A DNA stretch of 64,000 nucleotides from Gallionella sp. (GTDB lineage Bacteria; Pseudomonadota; Gammaproteobacteria; Burkholderiales; Gallionellaceae): the NCBI GenBank assembly GCA_030700315.1, contig JAUYJO010000135.1, forward strand, positions 1 to 64,000, read 5' to 3'. A program made the position numbers and the translations under genes. The notes under the pieces were generated by a model. It worked only from the letters and a program-made list of their open reading frames with translations, ran no database searches and was not told where the DNA came from. This document shows, piece by piece, positions 16,086 through 28,268 of this stretch (its first letter is position 1; the number at the start of each line of letters is the position of its first letter).

Positions 16086-16127
16086 AGGATGCAGATTATA
16101 GCAGAGGGCGGATCATGAAGCGTGTTT

Positions 16128-16493
16128 TTACGCGCTCAATATTGAAATAATCTCATTAATCTCATGGCGCAACGCGGCGGTATTCATGTCTGCCGCAGGC
16201 ACGGCAACCTGGGTTTCAGCCTCGCCGGAATGATCCAGGCGATTGCGCGCGCCGCTGATGGTGAAACCCTGCTCGTACAGCAGCTCGCGGATACGCCGGA
16301 TCAGCAGCACTTCATGGTGCTGGTAGTAGCGGCGGTTACCGCTGCGCTTGACCGGTTTAAGCTGGGTAAATTCCTGCTCCCAGTAGCGCAGCACATGCGC
16401 CTTGACCCCGCACAATTCGCTGACTTCACCGATGGTGAAATAGCGCTTGGCGGGAATTGGCGGGAGCTCGGAATTAGGCTTGTGGTTTTCCAT
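16128..16493 (-). CDS. MerR-family transcriptional regulator
   Basis: A 121-residue protein with an N-terminal MerR winged helix: [20 protein letters not shown] followed by WEQEF and [18 protein letters not shown]. The C-terminal part is short and has no cysteine-rich effector site, so it is not a metal sensor. Genes of this type follow ihfA in most betaproteobacteria. Targets are unknown. The ATG overlaps the end of ihfA by 20 bp. Confidence 0.9.
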   Translation of the reverse strand: MENHKPNSELPPIPAKRYFTIGEVSELCGVKAHVLRYWEQEFTQLKPVKRSGNRRYYQHHEVLLIRRIRELLYEQGFTISGARNRLDHSGEAETQVAVPAADMNTAALRHEINEIISILSA

Positions 16494-16785
16494 GATAGGA
16501 CTTTTCCACCATGGTTTTCAGTTTTTGGCTGGGATGAAACGTCACCACGCGCCGCGCCGTGATCGGGATTTCCTCGCCGGTCTTGGGATTACGCCCGGGA
16601 CGCTGCGGCTTGTCGCGCAATTGGAAGTTGCCAAAGCCGGATAGCTTGACGCTTTCGCCCATTTCCAATTGCACACGGATTTCTTCGAAAAACGCCTCTA
16701 CCATATCCTTGGCTTCGCGTTTGTTGAGGCCGACTTTCTCGAACAGCAGATCAGATAACTCGGCTTTGGTTAATGTTGTTGTCAT
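16474..16785 (-). CDS. ihfA: Integration host factor subunit alpha
   Basis: A 103-residue HU/IHF protein. ALTKAEL-type N-terminus here is [20 protein letters not shown], and the signature [20 protein letters not shown] lies around residue 47, including the DNA-intercalating Pro arm. With IhfB it bends DNA by about 160 degrees for transcription and recombination. It is located 9 bp after pheT, the normal pheST-ihfA order. Confidence 0.96.
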   Translation of the reverse strand: MTTTLTKAELSDLLFEKVGLNKREAKDMVEAFFEEIRVQLEMGESVKLSGFGNFQLRDKPQRPGRNPKTGEEIPITARRVVTFHPSQKLKTMVEKSYHGKPQA

Positions 16786-16794
16786 TTCTCTCCC

Positions 16795-19170
16795 TTACAT
16801 GCGCAACTGCGCACCGTGCTGCTGCATTACATCCACCAACAGCGCGATGCTCGTTTCAATTTCGGAATCTGTTAACGTTTTTTGAGTATCTTGCAATAAC
16901 ACACGGAATGCAAGGCTTTTTTTACCCTGCTCCACACCCTTGCCGCGATACACGTCGAACAGCGCAATTTCTTGCACATAAGGCGCGGCAGCCTGCTGCA
17001 TGGCATCCAGCAAGGCTTGCACGGGAGTCGCCTCGTCCACCAATACCGCCAGATCGCGCCGCACCGGCAAAGACTTGGCGATTTCACTCATCTGCGGCAC
17101 TGTTGCACGGGTCAACACATCGAGTTCGACTTCAAACCACACGGCGGGCTGCGCCATATCATATTGCTGCTGCCATTGCGGGTGCAGCTCGCCGACCCAG
17201 CCAACCACCTGCTCACCGCAATAAATCTGCGCGGAACGCCCCGGGTGCAAAGCCGGGTGGATTGCCGCAACAAAACGCAGCACTTGCGGTGCAAACAGGG
17301 CTTCGACATCCGCTTTCGCGTCGAAAAAATCGACCGGGTTGGCAGCCGCACCCCATTGTTCCGGTAAAGCTGCTCCGTATGCCAAACCGGATAACCGCTG
17401 ACTCTGCACATACCCGTCATACGCCCTGGCAAAACACGCGCCGACCTCGAACAGGCGCACCCGCACTTGCCTGCGGTTCAGATTGAAGCGCAACGCGCCC
17501 ACCAGCCCGCCGACCAGACTGCTGCGCATTACCGCCAGGTTGCTGGCAATCGGGTTTTGCAGCGCAACCGGATTAGCGTTGCCGCACAATTCGCGCTCGA
17601 CCTGTTCATCTACAAACGCGTAGCTGACGATCTCCTGGTAATCGCGCGCAACAAGCATCTGCTGGATGCGCGCCAACGGGCGCTGCAACTCGCTGTACGG
17701 CAGCATGGTCAGCGCGGCCTGTGGTGCCAGCGCGGGTATGTTGTCGTAACCATACAGGCGCGCCAGCTCCTCGATCAGATCCGCCTCAATGGACAGGTCG
17801 AAGCGGAAGCTCGGCGGCATGACGCTGAAGTTGTCGCCATCAACCAAGAACTTGAATTGAAGCCGTTGCAACAGCGCGGCAATTTGGGTGTTATCCAGCG
17901 CAATACCGAGTACCCGCGCGACGCGCGAGCGGCGCAAGGTAATCGCCACGCGCTTCGGAAGTTCGCCGCGCACTTCGGTAATTGCTCCGGCGCTGCCGCC
18001 ACAAATCTCCAGCAGCAGTTGCGTGGCACGTTCCAATGCCTGGCGCGTCGCCGCAAAATCCACACCGCGCTCAAAACGGAACGAAGAATCGGTCGCCAGG
18101 CCAAATCGGCGCGCCTTGCCGGCAATCGCATCGGGATGAAAGAAGGCGCTTTCCAGGAACACATCCCGTGTGACAGCTTCCACGCCGCTGCCCTGTCCGC
18201 CCATGATACCCGCCAATGCCAGCGCCCGCGCATCGTCGGCGATGACCAGCACCTCTTCGTCCAGCTTCACTGCCTGTTCATTGAGCAAAGTCAGCTCTTC
18301 GCCGTTGCGCCCCCGGCGCACCGTAATGCCGCCAGATAGCTTTGCCAGATCGAAAGCATGCAGCGGCTGGCCCATTTCCAGCATCACATAATTGGTGATA
18401 TCCACCACCGCGCTGATGCCGCGCAAACCGCTGCGCTCCAGGCGGCGCAACATCCAAGTGGGCGTAGGCACTGCGGCATTCACGCCGCGCACCAGGCGAC
18501 CACAATACAGGGGGCAAGCCTGAACATCTGTCACATTCACCGGCAATTGTTCGGAAAGCGTGATCGGCTGCTCCGGTATATCCAACGGCCGGAGCGCACT
18601 ACTGGTCAGCGCCGCGACTTCGCGCGCGATGCCAAGCATGCCGGAACAATCGCTGCGGTTCGGCGTGAGTTTCAGCGTGAATAATTTATCGTCCAGCTCC
18701 AGATAATCGCGCAACGCCTTGCCCACCGGCGCATCCTCGTGCAACAGCCATAATCCCTGGCTTTCTTCGGCCAACCCCAGCTCCTTTGCGGAACACAACA
18801 TGCCGAACGACTCGACGTTGCGTACCTTGGCCTGTTTGATGGCAAAGCCTTTTTCATTGTCACCACTTGGGGGCAGCAGCGCACCGATGCGCGCGCATGG
18901 CACTTTCGCACCAACCGCGACGTTGGCCGCGCCGCATACAATGGTCAGCGGCTGCGCTTCGCCGACGTTTACCTGACAGACGTTGAGGCGATCCGCGTTG
19001 GGGTGTTTGACGACTTCCAGCACTTCAGCAATAACCACGCTGTTGAACGCGGGCGCAACGGCTTCCAGACCCTCGACTTCCAGCCCGGCCATGGTCAGCA
19101 GATGCGCCAGCTCATCGCTGGAAAGCGCCGGGTTCACCCAGGCTCTTAGCCAATTTTCAGAGAATTTCAT
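16795..19170 (-). CDS. pheT: Phenylalanyl-tRNA synthetase beta subunit
   Basis: A 791-residue PheT of normal length. It has an N-terminal tRNA-binding OB domain (VGEAQPLTIVCGAANVAVGA, ~70), the B3/B4 editing domain in the middle (RSDCSGMLGIAREVAALT near 170), the B5 domain, a catalytic-like domain (YQEIVSYAFVDEQ near 500) and a C-terminal FDX-ACB domain. With PheS it forms the alpha2beta2 enzyme that charges tRNA-Phe and edits Tyr-tRNA-Phe. Unusually, 122 bp with a REP-like palindrome separate it from pheS. Confidence 0.97.
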   Translation of the reverse strand: MKFSENWLRAWVNPALSSDELAHLLTMAGLEVEGLEAVAPAFNSVVIAEVLEVVKHPNADRLNVCQVNVGEAQPLTIVCGAANVAVGAKVPCARIGALLPPSGDNEKGFAIKQAKVRNVESFGMLCSAKELGLAEESQGLWLLHEDAPVGKALRDYLELDDKLFTLKLTPNRSDCSGMLGIAREVAALTSSALRPLDIPEQPITLSEQLPVNVTDVQACPLYCGRLVRGVNAAVPTPTWMLRRLERSGLRGISAVVDITNYVMLEMGQPLHAFDLAKLSGGITVRRGRNGEELTLLNEQAVKLDEEVLVIADDARALALAGIMGGQGSGVEAVTRDVFLESAFFHPDAIAGKARRFGLATDSSFRFERGVDFAATRQALERATQLLLEICGGSAGAITEVRGELPKRVAITLRRSRVARVLGIALDNTQIAALLQRLQFKFLVDGDNFSVMPPSFRFDLSIEADLIEELARLYGYDNIPALAPQAALTMLPYSELQRPLARIQQMLVARDYQEIVSYAFVDEQVERELCGNANPVALQNPIASNLAVMRSSLVGGLVGALRFNLNRRQVRVRLFEVGACFARAYDGYVQSQRLSGLAYGAALPEQWGAAANPVDFFDAKADVEALFAPQVLRFVAAIHPALHPGRSAQIYCGEQVVGWVGELHPQWQQQYDMAQPAVWFEVELDVLTRATVPQMSEIAKSLPVRRDLAVLVDEATPVQALLDAMQQAAAPYVQEIALFDVYRGKGVEQGKKSLAFRVLLQDTQKTLTDSEIETSIALLVDVMQQHGAQLRM

Positions 19171-19204
19171 GTCAATCTAAGCCGGATAAGCCGGAGCCAA
19201 AATT

Positions 19205-19250
19205 GTAGGTCGGGCTTCGCCCGACATGTTGGTCATAGCCCACCCTACGG
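19205..19250. repeat. REP-like palindrome between pheS and pheT
   Basis: The stretch gtaggtcgggcttcgcccga forms a cgggcttcgcccg hairpin and is followed by catagcccaccctacgg, whose ccctac end matches the outer arms of REP elements elsewhere in the window. It lies inside the pheST transcript. Confidence 0.6.
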
Positions 19251-19292
19251 CTTCGCTATATGTATATTGCATGTTCATATCGCCGTTTTAAC

Positions 19293-20279
<987 letters not shown>

Positions 20280-20382
20280 TTACTCCCCTCCCCTAACAGC
20301 GGAAAGGTCGCTGCGAAGCAGCGGGTTACCTCCCGGCGTACTCCTTGCGGGTGCAAGGGGAGGCTGGGAGGGGTTTAGAAAC

Positions 20383-20410
20383 AAAAAAGGAGGCGAAAAG
20401 CCTCCTTTTT
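20383..20410 (-). terminator. Terminator or attenuator between rplT and pheS
   Basis: A GGAGGC/GCCTCC stem with a five-base loop, followed on the minus strand by TTTTTTG. It lies about 40 bp past rplT and 105 bp before the pheS start. It would end the thrS-infC-rpmI-rplT transcript or attenuate read-through into pheST. A C/G-rich REP-like block (20281-20372) fills the rest of the gap. Confidence 0.8.
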
Positions 20411-20448
20411 CAGTTGCACAGTTTAATCAATAAACCGCGAGACTTGGC

Positions 20449-20808
20449 TTAAACGCCGAGGCCGGCTTTGGCTTGCACCACGAATTGTGCAAACGCTGCC
20501 TTGTCGAACACCGCGATGTCCGACAATACCTTGCGATCAACCTGAATATTCGCTTTCTTCAGGCCATTCATGAACACGCTGTATGTTATGCCCTGCTCGC
20601 GCGCCGCCGCATTGATACGCGCGATCCACAAGGTGCGGAACTGGCGTTTCTTCTGGCGACGATCACGGTAGGAATATTGTCCCGCCTTCATCACCGCTTG
20701 CTTGGCGATGCGGTAGACATTCTTGCGGCGACCGCGATAACCCTTGGCTAACGCCAATACTTTTTTATGGCTGGCGCGTGCTATTACTCCACGTTTTACT
20801 CTTGGCAT
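20449..20808 (-). CDS. rplT: 50S ribosomal protein L20
   Basis: A 119-residue basic protein with the L20 pattern [20 protein letters not shown], then [19 protein letters not shown] and later [14 protein letters not shown]-like ..[17 protein letters not shown]. It binds 23S rRNA early in 50S assembly and represses its own operon in other bacteria. It follows rpmI by 10 bp. Confidence 0.98.
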   Translation of the reverse strand: MPRVKRGVIARASHKKVLALAKGYRGRRKNVYRIAKQAVMKAGQYSYRDRRQKKRQFRTLWIARINAAAREQGITYSVFMNGLKKANIQVDRKVLSDIAVFDKAAFAQFVVQAKAGLGV

Positions 20809-20818
20809 GGTCTGCTCC

Positions 20819-21016
20819 TTATGCGTAAGGCATCATGGCGCGAACCGATGCTGTGTTGGTTGCGTGAACTGCGGTGGTACCGCGCAATTGACGTTTGTTC
20901 TTGGTGGTCTTCTTGGTCAAAATGTGGCGCTTGAACGCTTGTGAGCGTTTGACGCTGCCACCGGCGCGGATCTTGAAACGCTTGGCCGCCCCGCTTTTGG
21001 TTTTCATCTTAGGCAT
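20819..21016 (-). CDS. rpmI: 50S ribosomal protein L35
   Basis: A 65-residue highly basic protein matching L35: [20 protein letters not shown] and [19 protein letters not shown]. Located between infC and rplT as in most bacteria. Confidence 0.98.
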   Translation of the reverse strand: MPKMKTKSGAAKRFKIRAGGSVKRSQAFKRHILTKKTTKNKRQLRGTTAVHATNTASVRAMMPYA

Positions 21017-21155
21017 AACTACTCCTTGAAGTTATGGTGCGAGGTGTTTTCCGACTGGAAAAACTTGATGACCCATACACCACTTTTTATCGGGGAACTA
21101 TTTGCCACATCGCCTCGACCATCCCCTTGCTATCGAGACAACTAAATTTTTTCGC

Positions 21156-21680
21156 CTACTTCTTTTTGGCTTTGGGTGACAACACCATCACCATCTGCCG
21201 GCCTTCCATCTTGGGAAACTGCTCGACCACGCCGTGCTCTTCCAAGTCGCCTCTGACACGTTCGATCAAGCGCATGCCGATTTCCTGGTGGGCCATTTCA
21301 CGACCGCGAAAGCGCAACGTAATCTTGGTCTTGTTGCCTTCGTCCAGGAATTTGATCAGGTTGCGCAACTTGATGTTGTAGTCACCTTCGTCCGTACCCG
21401 GGCGAAACTTGATTTCCTTGATTTGAACCTGCTTCTGTTTGAGCTTGGCCTCGTGCAGCTTCTTGCTTTCGGCATATTTGAATTTGCCGATATCCATGAT
21501 GCGGCATACCGGCGGATCCGCCAACGGCGAAATCTCGACCAAATCCAACTCTGCTTCATCCGCCAACCGCAATGCTTCCGCGATAGACACGATCCCGAGG
21601 GGCTCTTTCTCTGCTCCAATGAGGCGCACCTGAGGTGCGGTAATCATTTCATTGAGGCGCTGCGATTTATCTTGTGCTAT
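21156..21680 (-). CDS. infC: Translation initiation factor IF-3, non-canonical start codon
   Basis: The ORF track begins at an internal ATG (21647, 163 residues), but the IF-3 N-terminus continues upstream in frame as [10 protein letters not shown] before [17 protein letters not shown] lies 8 bases before an ATA codon at 21680 (an ATT codon lies two codons further up). IF-3 genes commonly start at AUU or another rare codon, and that rare start lets IF-3 repress itself. I place the start at the ATA, giving 174 residues. The N-domain contains [20 protein letters not shown] and the C-domain [17 protein letters not shown]. It blocks 50S joining and proofreads initiator tRNA. Confidence 0.93.
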   Translation of the reverse strand: MAQDKSQRLNEMITAPQVRLIGAEKEPLGIVSIAEALRLADEAELDLVEISPLADPPVCRIMDIGKFKYAESKKLHEAKLKQKQVQIKEIKFRPGTDEGDYNIKLRNLIKFLDEGNKTKITLRFRGREMAHQEIGMRLIERVRGDLEEHGVVEQFPKMEGRQMVMVLSPKAKKK

Positions 21681-21849
21681 TGCAATATCTCCACTTGAAC
21701 AAATTGTGAATCTCTATAAATCCAAACTCCGTCGCGATACGGCGTTGCTCAGCAAATTTTATCGCTTACATATAAACATATGCTGCGCGCTAAAATTTCC
21801 TTCGCACCTTGTCTCACTTGGGATTTTGAATTTCTAGAGACACCCAATA

Positions 21850-23763
21850 TTAAGCCGTGCTACCCGTCTTGACCTCGGCTTGCAAACGCTGAAGCAATGC
21901 TTCCAGCGTCATCTGCCCGAGATCCTCACCACTGCGGGTACGCACGGCCACCAATTTTCCGGCCACTTCCTTATCGCCGATGATTAGCTGATAAGGTAAT
22001 TTCTGCAAGCTATGTTCGCGTATTTTATAGGTAATCTTCTCGTTACGCAAATCCAGTCGCACACGCAACCCGGCATCGCGCAATACCTGAGCCACTTGCA
22101 GCGCATACTCCTCCTGCGCCTGCGAGATATTCATCACCGCCGCCTGCACCGGCGCAAGCCATAACGGGAACGCGCCCGCGTGGTGCTCGATCAGGATGCC
22201 GATGAAGCGCTCCATCGAACCCAGTATGGCGCGGTGCAGCATCACCGGGGGTTTGCGGCTGTTATCCTCATCGACGAACTCCGCATCAAGCCGCACCGGC
22301 AGGTTGAAATCCAGCTGGATTGTACCGCACTGCCACAGGCGACCGAGGCTATCTTTCAGCGTAAATTCGACCTTGGGGCCGTAGAACGCCCCCTCGCCCG
22401 GCTGCACTTCATATGCCAAACCGTTTTGCTGCAACGCCGCTGCCAAGCCTGTCTCGGCCTTGTCCCAAGTCTCATCCGAACCGACCCGCTTCTCCGGTCG
22501 GGTGGATAACTTGACCAACACCTCATTGAAACCAAAGTCCCCGTACACCTCGTTCAGCATCACGATGAAGCGCGACACCTCGGGCTGCACCTGGTTTTCG
22601 GTGCAGAAAATATGCGCATCGTCCTGGGTGAAGCCGCGCACCCGCATCAGGCCATGCAGCGAGCCGGAAGTCTCGTTGCGGTGACAGGAGCCAAACTCCG
22701 CCAGGCGCAGCGGCAAATCGCGGTAGCTGTGCAGGCCGTGATTGAAAATCTGCACATGGCCCGGACAGTTCATCGGCTTCACCGCATAGTCGCGATTCTC
22801 CGAACAGGTAGTGAACATGTTGTCGTGGTAGTTTTCCCAGTGGCCTGATTTTTCCCACAGGGTGCGATCCATGATGGTCGGGGTGCGCACTTCCTGATAG
22901 TCGTGTTCGCGGAACTTGCGGCGCATGTATTGCTCGACTTCCTGCCACAGCGTCCAGCCCTTGGGGTGCCAGAACACCATGCCGGGTGACGAGTCCTGCA
23001 TGTGGAACAATTCCAGTTGTTTGCCCAGCTTGCGGTGATCGCGCTTCTCGGCTTCTTCGAGCTGATGCAGATAGGCATCCAGCTCTTCCTTCTTCGCCCA
23101 GGCCGTGCCGTAGATGCGCTGCAACATTTCGTTCTTCGAATCGCCGCGCCAGTAGGCACCGGCCAGTTTCATCAGCTTGAAGGCTTTCAGTTTGCCGGTG
23201 GACGGCACATGCGGGCCGCGGCACAGGTCGGTGAATTCGCCCTCGCTGTATAGCGACACATCCTGGTCCGCCGGGATCGATTCGATGATCTCGGCCTTGT
23301 AGCTCTCACCGATATGCTTGAAATACGCCACCGCCTCATCGCGCGGCAACACGCGGCGCGCCACCGGCAAATCCAGTTTGGCAATCTCGCCCATGCGTTT
23401 TTCGATCGCCGCCAGGTCTTCCGGCGTAAACGGGCGCTTGTAGGAAAAATCGTAATAAAAACCGTTTTCGATGACCGGCCCGATGGTCACCTGCGCATCG
23501 GGAAACAATTCCTTCACCGCATGTGCCAGCAAGTGCGCGGTGGAGTGGCGGATGATCTCGACGCCGCCCGCATCCTTGTCGGTGATGATCGCCAAGGCGG
23601 CATCCTGCTCAATCACATGCGAGGTATCCACCACCTTTCCATCCACCTTCCCTGCCAAGGCGGCGCGCGCCAAACCCGCGCCGATGCTGAGCGCAATGTC
23701 TGCAACGGTAACGGGTTGCGCGAAACTGCGCTGCGAACCATCCGGCAAAGTAATGACTGGCAT
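21850..23763 (-). CDS. thrS: Threonyl-tRNA synthetase
   Basis: A 637-residue ThrS. The ORF track begins 18 codons earlier, but the ATG at 23763 has a GGGAG site 7 bp upstream and matches the usual [10 protein letters not shown] start. An N-terminal TGS domain is followed by the editing domain ([16 protein letters not shown], the zinc-like HxxxH). The class II core has [20 protein letters not shown] and [21 protein letters not shown]-terminal anticodon domain ends it. It charges tRNA-Thr. It heads the thrS-infC-rpmI-rplT cluster. Confidence 0.97.
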   Translation of the reverse strand: MPVITLPDGSQRSFAQPVTVADIALSIGAGLARAALAGKVDGKVVDTSHVIEQDAALAIITDKDAGGVEIIRHSTAHLLAHAVKELFPDAQVTIGPVIENGFYYDFSYKRPFTPEDLAAIEKRMGEIAKLDLPVARRVLPRDEAVAYFKHIGESYKAEIIESIPADQDVSLYSEGEFTDLCRGPHVPSTGKLKAFKLMKLAGAYWRGDSKNEMLQRIYGTAWAKKEELDAYLHQLEEAEKRDHRKLGKQLELFHMQDSSPGMVFWHPKGWTLWQEVEQYMRRKFREHDYQEVRTPTIMDRTLWEKSGHWENYHDNMFTTCSENRDYAVKPMNCPGHVQIFNHGLHSYRDLPLRLAEFGSCHRNETSGSLHGLMRVRGFTQDDAHIFCTENQVQPEVSRFIVMLNEVYGDFGFNEVLVKLSTRPEKRVGSDETWDKAETGLAAALQQNGLAYEVQPGEGAFYGPKVEFTLKDSLGRLWQCGTIQLDFNLPVRLDAEFVDEDNSRKPPVMLHRAILGSMERFIGILIEHHAGAFPLWLAPVQAAVMNISQAQEEYALQVAQVLRDAGLRVRLDLRNEKITYKIREHSLQKLPYQLIIGDKEVAGKLVAVRTRSGEDLGQMTLEALLQRLQAEVKTGSTA

Positions 23764-24026
23764 ATTGTTGCTCCCGAAAATACAAAGTGCGGCAACGCCG
23801 CACTCGAAATATTGCACGATGGTTTATTGGACACATCCTGCAAAATTGAACACATCTTGCAAACCTGCATGAATAGCCTGTCTATTCAGCTCTTGTGCTG
23901 CATGCTCACATAAAATCTGCCCTTGGAGGCGCATGCATCACGTCAAATTTTCAGCACTACCCCCATGGAACCTGAATCACAAACGGGCAGTTTTTTTGTG
24001 GGGGGCGTTAATAATTGCAGCGGCGA

Positions 24027-24056
24027 ATTCTAGTGCATTTTCCGTAAGCTTGTCCA
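24027..24056 (-). promoter_or_regulatory. Candidate sigma-70 promoter for thrS
   Basis: On the minus strand TGGACA is followed after 18 bases by TAGAAT. It lies in the 408-bp gene-free gap between the rnhB stop and the thrS start, leaving a leader of about 250 nt. The leader includes a CACAAA...TTTGTG hairpin that could affect expression. I see no gene in this gap. Confidence 0.5.
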
Positions 24057-24171
24057 TTTTCTGTGCGATTGCGCGATTGCACTACCACACGATATTGGCA
24101 TTCCCATTCGCTATGGCTCAGGCTTTCGCTGCCGCTCATTTCTACCTTTTCTTTTCTTGTTTTTTGCTGGC

Positions 24172-24786
24172 TCAGTGTGGCAATTCGCGCTGCCCAGCAT
24201 GAAAATTGCCCGATCCACCGAGAATCTCGCGCACGGGCCTGAAACTTTTACGATGCACTGCCGACACGCCGTATTCGCGCAACGCGGCGAGGTGCGCGAC
24301 AGTTGGGTAGCCCTTGTGTTCGGCAAAACCGTAGCGCGGATATTGTTCGTGCAGTTGCAGCATCAGTTCGTCGCGCGCGGTTTTCGCCAGGATCGACGCT
24401 GCGGAAATTGCCGCGATTTTGCTGTCACCCTTCACGATCGCCTGGCTGGGGATGCCGGTCTGCGGGCAATACAGGCCATCTACCAGCACCTGGTGCGGCA
24501 CTATCTTCAACGCCAGCACAGCGCGGCGCATCGCCAACAAAGTGGCTTGCAGAATGTTGATCCGGTCTATTTCTTCCACTTCGGCGTAAGCCACCGCCCA
24601 GGCCAGCGCGCGTTCGCGGATGAGCGGTGCGAGCCGGTCGCGCTGCCGTTCGGAAAGTTTTTTGGAATCGGCCAAGCCCTCGATGGGTGCGCTCTCATCC
24701 AGGATCACCGCCGCCGCGCTCACCGGCCCGGCCAGCGGGCCACGCCCGGCTTCATCCACGCCGCAGATCAGGATGACATTGGTCAT
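24172..24786 (-). CDS. rnhB: Ribonuclease HII
   Basis: A 204-residue RNase [23 protein letters not shown] supplies the DE catalytic pair, [12 protein letters not shown] and VLVDGLYCP follow, and [17 protein letters not shown] is the last signature. It nicks RNA-DNA hybrids at ribonucleotides. It overlaps lpxB by 4 bp, the normal order in this operon. Confidence 0.96.
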   Translation of the reverse strand: MTNVILICGVDEAGRGPLAGPVSAAAVILDESAPIEGLADSKKLSERQRDRLAPLIRERALAWAVAYAEVEEIDRINILQATLLAMRRAVLALKIVPHQVLVDGLYCPQTGIPSQAIVKGDSKIAAISAASILAKTARDELMLQLHEQYPRYGFAEHKGYPTVAHLAALREYGVSAVHRKSFRPVREILGGSGNFHAGQRELPH

Positions 24787-25934
24787 GCGGGCAAGTACGG
24801 CAGGATAGCTGCTGCGGCTTTTTGCGCGGTATTCTGGCGCAATGTTTGATGCAACTTGCGGAACGTTTCTTCGAGTTGAATCACCGCATCTTTATCGTTG
24901 ACCAGATTGAGTAGCGCCTGGGCGAGATTCTCCGGCGTGGCATCTTCCTGGATCAGCTCCGGAACAACGAAACGTTCGCTCAAAATGTTGGGCAGGCCAA
25001 AATAAGGCTGATAGCGTTTGCGCTTGATCATCCACCACGAGAGCGCCGGCATCCGGTAGGTAATGACCATCGGGCGCTTGAGCAGCGCGCATTCCAGCGT
25101 CGCCGTGCCGGAGGCCACCAGCACGATATCGGCGGCGATCATCGCATCCTGCGCATGGCCGAACAGCAGCGTCATCGGCAGCTCCTGCGCAGAGCAATCG
25201 TAGAGCGCCTGGTCGAAAATGGCGCGCGTCTCACGGCTGATCAGCGGCACCAGGAAGCGCGCATCGGGCGCCTGTTGCAGGATAAGTTTGGCGGTCTCGA
25301 TGTAGGTATGCGCGAGATGCTTCACTTCGCTCTGGCGGCTGCCGGGCAGGAAGGCGAATACCCTGGCTTGCAGCGGGATGCGCATCGTCTCGCGCATCTC
25401 GGTGCGTTTGGGGTAATCGGGCAGCATATCGGCAAGCGGATGGCCGACGTAATCGACCGGGATGCCGGCTTGCTGGTAGAGCCTGGGTTCATGCGGAAAC
25501 AGCGCGAGCATGTGCGATACGGCATGCTTGATTTTATTGATACGCTCGCCGCGCCATGCCCAGATCGACGGGCTGACGTAATGGATGGTGGGTATGCCGC
25601 TTGCCTTGAGCGCAAGTTCCAGATCAAGGTTGAAATCCGGCGCGTCCACCGCGATGAACAAGTCCGGGCGATTGTCCAGAAAATACTTGCGCAGCCTGCG
25701 GCGGATACCGACTATCTCGCGATAGTGGCGCAACACTTCGACATAGCCGCGCACCGCCAGTTTTTCCATCGGGAACAATACGCTCATCCCGACCGCCTGC
25801 ATCTTCGGGCCACCGATGCCGGCGAACTCGATGCCGGGGCGCGCTTCCAGCAAGGCGGCCATCAAATGGCTGCCGAGCAGGTCGCCGGAGGCTTCGCCCG
25901 CGACGATGCCGATTATGATTTTTTTCTGCTGCAT
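24783..25934 (-). CDS. lpxB: Lipid-A-disaccharide synthase
   Basis: A 383-residue GT19 glycosyltransferase. The start region has [18 protein letters not shown], the middle has [20 protein letters not shown] and [14 protein letters not shown], and the C-part has [20 protein letters not shown] (donor-binding). It joins UDP-diacylglucosamine and lipid X to make the lipid A disaccharide at the inner membrane. It lies between lpxA and rnhB in the same transcript. Confidence 0.97.
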   Translation of the reverse strand: MQQKKIIIGIVAGEASGDLLGSHLMAALLEARPGIEFAGIGGPKMQAVGMSVLFPMEKLAVRGYVEVLRHYREIVGIRRRLRKYFLDNRPDLFIAVDAPDFNLDLELALKASGIPTIHYVSPSIWAWRGERINKIKHAVSHMLALFPHEPRLYQQAGIPVDYVGHPLADMLPDYPKRTEMRETMRIPLQARVFAFLPGSRQSEVKHLAHTYIETAKLILQQAPDARFLVPLISRETRAIFDQALYDCSAQELPMTLLFGHAQDAMIAADIVLVASGTATLECALLKRPMVITYRMPALSWWMIKRKRYQPYFGLPNILSERFVVPELIQEDATPENLAQALLNLVNDKDAVIQLEETFRKLHQTLRQNTAQKAAAAILPYLPA

Positions 25935-25973
25935 GGGAAAACCTTGTAATTGATCTGCTCGGGAATGGCCCGA

Positions 25974-26744
25974 TCAGCGCACGATGCCGCGCTTCGATGC
26001 AGCGAGAAAGTTGGCCAACGGCTGCAACTCGGCATGTTCCGCCAGTTGCGATCCGATCGCGGCTTTTGCCTCGTCGAGGCTCAAGCCGGATTTGTACAGC
26101 GTCTTATAGGCGCGTTTGATCGCCATGATCGCCGGGCTGGAAAATCCGCGCCGCTTCAGCCCTTCGGCATTGATGCCGTGCGGTGCACTGGGGTTGCCGG
26201 AAACCAGCACATAAGGCGGTACGTCCTGCAACAAAATCGTGCCCATGCCGGTGATGATGTGCGCGCCGATTTTGACGAACTGGTGCACCACGGTGAAGCC
26301 GCCGAGGATCGCATAATCACCAACCTCGACATGCCCGGCCAGTTGCGCGTTGTTGGCGAAGATGGTGTGGTCGCCAACCTGGCAGTCGTGTGCCAGATGC
26401 ACGTAGGCCATGATCCAGTTATGGTTGCCGACGCGCGTCACGCCGACATCCTGCGCGGTGCCGAGGTTGAAAGTGCAGAACTCGCGGATGGTGTTGTGGT
26501 CGCCGATTTCCAGCCGTGTCGGTTCACCGGCGTACTTCTTGTCCTGCGGAATCTCGCCCAGTGAACAGAACTGAAAAATTCGGTTATGCCGGCCGATGCG
26601 CGTATGCCCGTTGATCACGACATGCGGGCCGATCACCGTGCCCGCGCCGATCTCGACATGCTCGCCGATGAGGGAATACGCGCCCACCTCGACATCGTCG
26701 GCAAGCTGCGCATCCGGATGGACGATGGCGGTCTGGTGAATCAT
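25974..26744 (-). CDS. lpxA: UDP-N-acetylglucosamine O-acyltransferase
   Basis: A 256-residue hexapeptide-repeat protein: [20 protein letters not shown] and later repeats such as [20 protein letters not shown], which contains the catalytic His ([10 protein letters not shown]). The C-terminal helical domain holds the LpxA signature [13 protein letters not shown]. It starts lipid A synthesis by adding 3-hydroxyacyl from ACP. Gene order fabZ-lpxA-lpxB is standard. Confidence 0.97.
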   Translation of the reverse strand: MIHQTAIVHPDAQLADDVEVGAYSLIGEHVEIGAGTVIGPHVVINGHTRIGRHNRIFQFCSLGEIPQDKKYAGEPTRLEIGDHNTIREFCTFNLGTAQDVGVTRVGNHNWIMAYVHLAHDCQVGDHTIFANNAQLAGHVEVGDYAILGGFTVVHQFVKIGAHIITGMGTILLQDVPPYVLVSGNPSAPHGINAEGLKRRGFSSPAIMAIKRAYKTLYKSGLSLDEAKAAIGSQLAEHAELQPLANFLAASKRGIVR

Positions 26745-26766
26745 GAATACCTCTGGAAATACAAAA

Positions 26767-27219
26767 TCACGCTACCGATTTCACGGTACACATCAATTCC
26801 GCTTCGGCGGCCAGTTGCCCATCCACTTCCGCCTTGGCGCTAAACTTGAACACGCCGCGCATGCTGCGCGTCAGCGACACCTTGATAATCAACTGATCGC
26901 CCGGAGTGACCGGGCGCTTAAAACGCGCGCCGTCGATACCGGCAAAATAATATACCGACTTGTCATCCGGCTTGCTGCCCAAAGATTTGAACGACAGCAG
27001 CGCGGCGACCTGCGCCATCGCCTCGATAATCAGCACGCCGGGCATCACCGGGTGGTGCGGATAATGGCCGGGAAAAAACGGTTCGTTGATGGTGACGTTC
27101 TTCAACGCGACGATATTTTTGCCCGGCTCTACCGACAACACGCGATCCACCAGCAGGAACGGGTAGCGGTGCGGTAAATGTTCGAGGATGGCGTGGATGT
27201 CCATGGTGGTGTCGCTCAT
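26767..27219 (-). CDS. fabZ: 3-hydroxyacyl-ACP dehydratase FabZ
   Basis: A 150-residue hot-dog protein. [20 protein letters not shown] opens it, and [20 protein letters not shown] carries the catalytic His and the helix with the active Glu. It dehydrates 3-hydroxyacyl-ACP, competing with LpxA/LpxD for substrate; the genes are adjacent. The start is the first in-frame ATG (27219), and a second ATG five codons later is an alternative. Confidence 0.97.
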   Translation of the reverse strand: MSDTTMDIHAILEHLPHRYPFLLVDRVLSVEPGKNIVALKNVTINEPFFPGHYPHHPVMPGVLIIEAMAQVAALLSFKSLGSKPDDKSVYYFAGIDGARFKRPVTPGDQLIIKVSLTRSMRGVFKFSAKAEVDGQLAAEAELMCTVKSVA

Positions 27220-27221
27220 AT

Positions 27222-28256
27222 TTATTTCCTTTTTAATGACTCAATTTCCTGTTCCAAGGCCTTGACGCGTCCAACCAGATCGTCGAGATGGCGCAAATGA
27301 ACCGCATTTTTGCGCCAGTCTTCCTGTTTGGAAAACGGGAAAATAGCCGCATAGGAACCGGCTTCGCGAATAGACTTTCCGACCAGGGTATGCGCGGCAA
27401 TCTCGACGTGATCGGCCAGTTGCAGATGCCCCAGTATCCGTGCGCCGCCGCCGATCAGGCAATAGCGCCCGATCACCGCGCTGCCGGCAATTCCGGCGCA
27501 TCCGGCAATCGCGGTATGCGCGCCGATGCGCACGTTGTGCGCGATCTGGATCTGGTTATCCAGCTTCACGCCGTCCTCGATCACCGTGTCGTCCAGCGCG
27601 CCGCGGTCGATGGTGGTGTTCGCGCCGATCTCGACATTGTTGCCGATCACCACACGGCCGATTTGCGGGATCTTGATCCAGTGCCCCTCATCCATCGCGA
27701 TGCCGAATCCGTCCGAGCCGATCACCGCGCCGGAATGCGCGATCAGGTTATCGCCGATCACGCAGCCGTGATAAATCACCACTTGCGGATACAGCCTGGC
27801 ATGACTGCCGATGACCGTATGTGCGCCGATGCAGCAACCCGCGCCGATCACCGAGTGCGCGCCGATCACCGCGCCATCGCCGATCACCGCCATCGCGGCG
27901 ATGCTGGCCGTCGGGTCAATCTGCGCGCCCGCGCCAACAATCGCAGCGGAATGCACGCCCGGTTTTGCTTCAGGCAAGGGATTGAGCAAGGCCGACACCC
28001 TGGCGAAATAGGCGTAGGGGTTATCTGAAATGATGCGCGGCAGATCGGTCGCCGCCGCATCCACCTCGCCGAGTATCACCGCGCCGGCAGAGGTATGGGC
28101 GAGCTGCGCGCGATATTTGCTGTTGGTAAGAAAGCTGATGTGGTTTGATTGCGCCTTTTCCAGCGTGGTGATTTGCGAGATGCGCACCTCGCCATCCCCC
28201 AGTACACGCCCGCCGAACTGTGCCGCGATGTCCGCCAACCGATAGGAAATATCCAT
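27222..28256 (-). CDS. lpxD: UDP-3-O-acylglucosamine N-acyltransferase
   Basis: A 344-residue protein. The N-terminal uridine-binding domain has [20 protein letters not shown]. The left-handed beta helix follows with many [LIV]GxxxxI repeats, and [20 protein letters not shown] holds the catalytic His region. The C-terminus is a charged helix. It adds the N-linked 3-hydroxyacyl chain in lipid A synthesis. A 2-bp gap to fabZ implies coupling. Confidence 0.97.
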   Translation of the reverse strand: MDISYRLADIAAQFGGRVLGDGEVRISQITTLEKAQSNHISFLTNSKYRAQLAHTSAGAVILGEVDAAATDLPRIISDNPYAYFARVSALLNPLPEAKPGVHSAAIVGAGAQIDPTASIAAMAVIGDGAVIGAHSVIGAGCCIGAHTVIGSHARLYPQVVIYHGCVIGDNLIAHSGAVIGSDGFGIAMDEGHWIKIPQIGRVVIGNNVEIGANTTIDRGALDDTVIEDGVKLDNQIQIAHNVRIGAHTAIAGCAGIAGSAVIGRYCLIGGGARILGHLQLADHVEIAAHTLVGKSIREAGSYAAIFPFSKQEDWRKNAVHLRHLDDLVGRVKALEQEIESLKRK

Positions 28257-28268
28257 CCCGCGTGCCGC

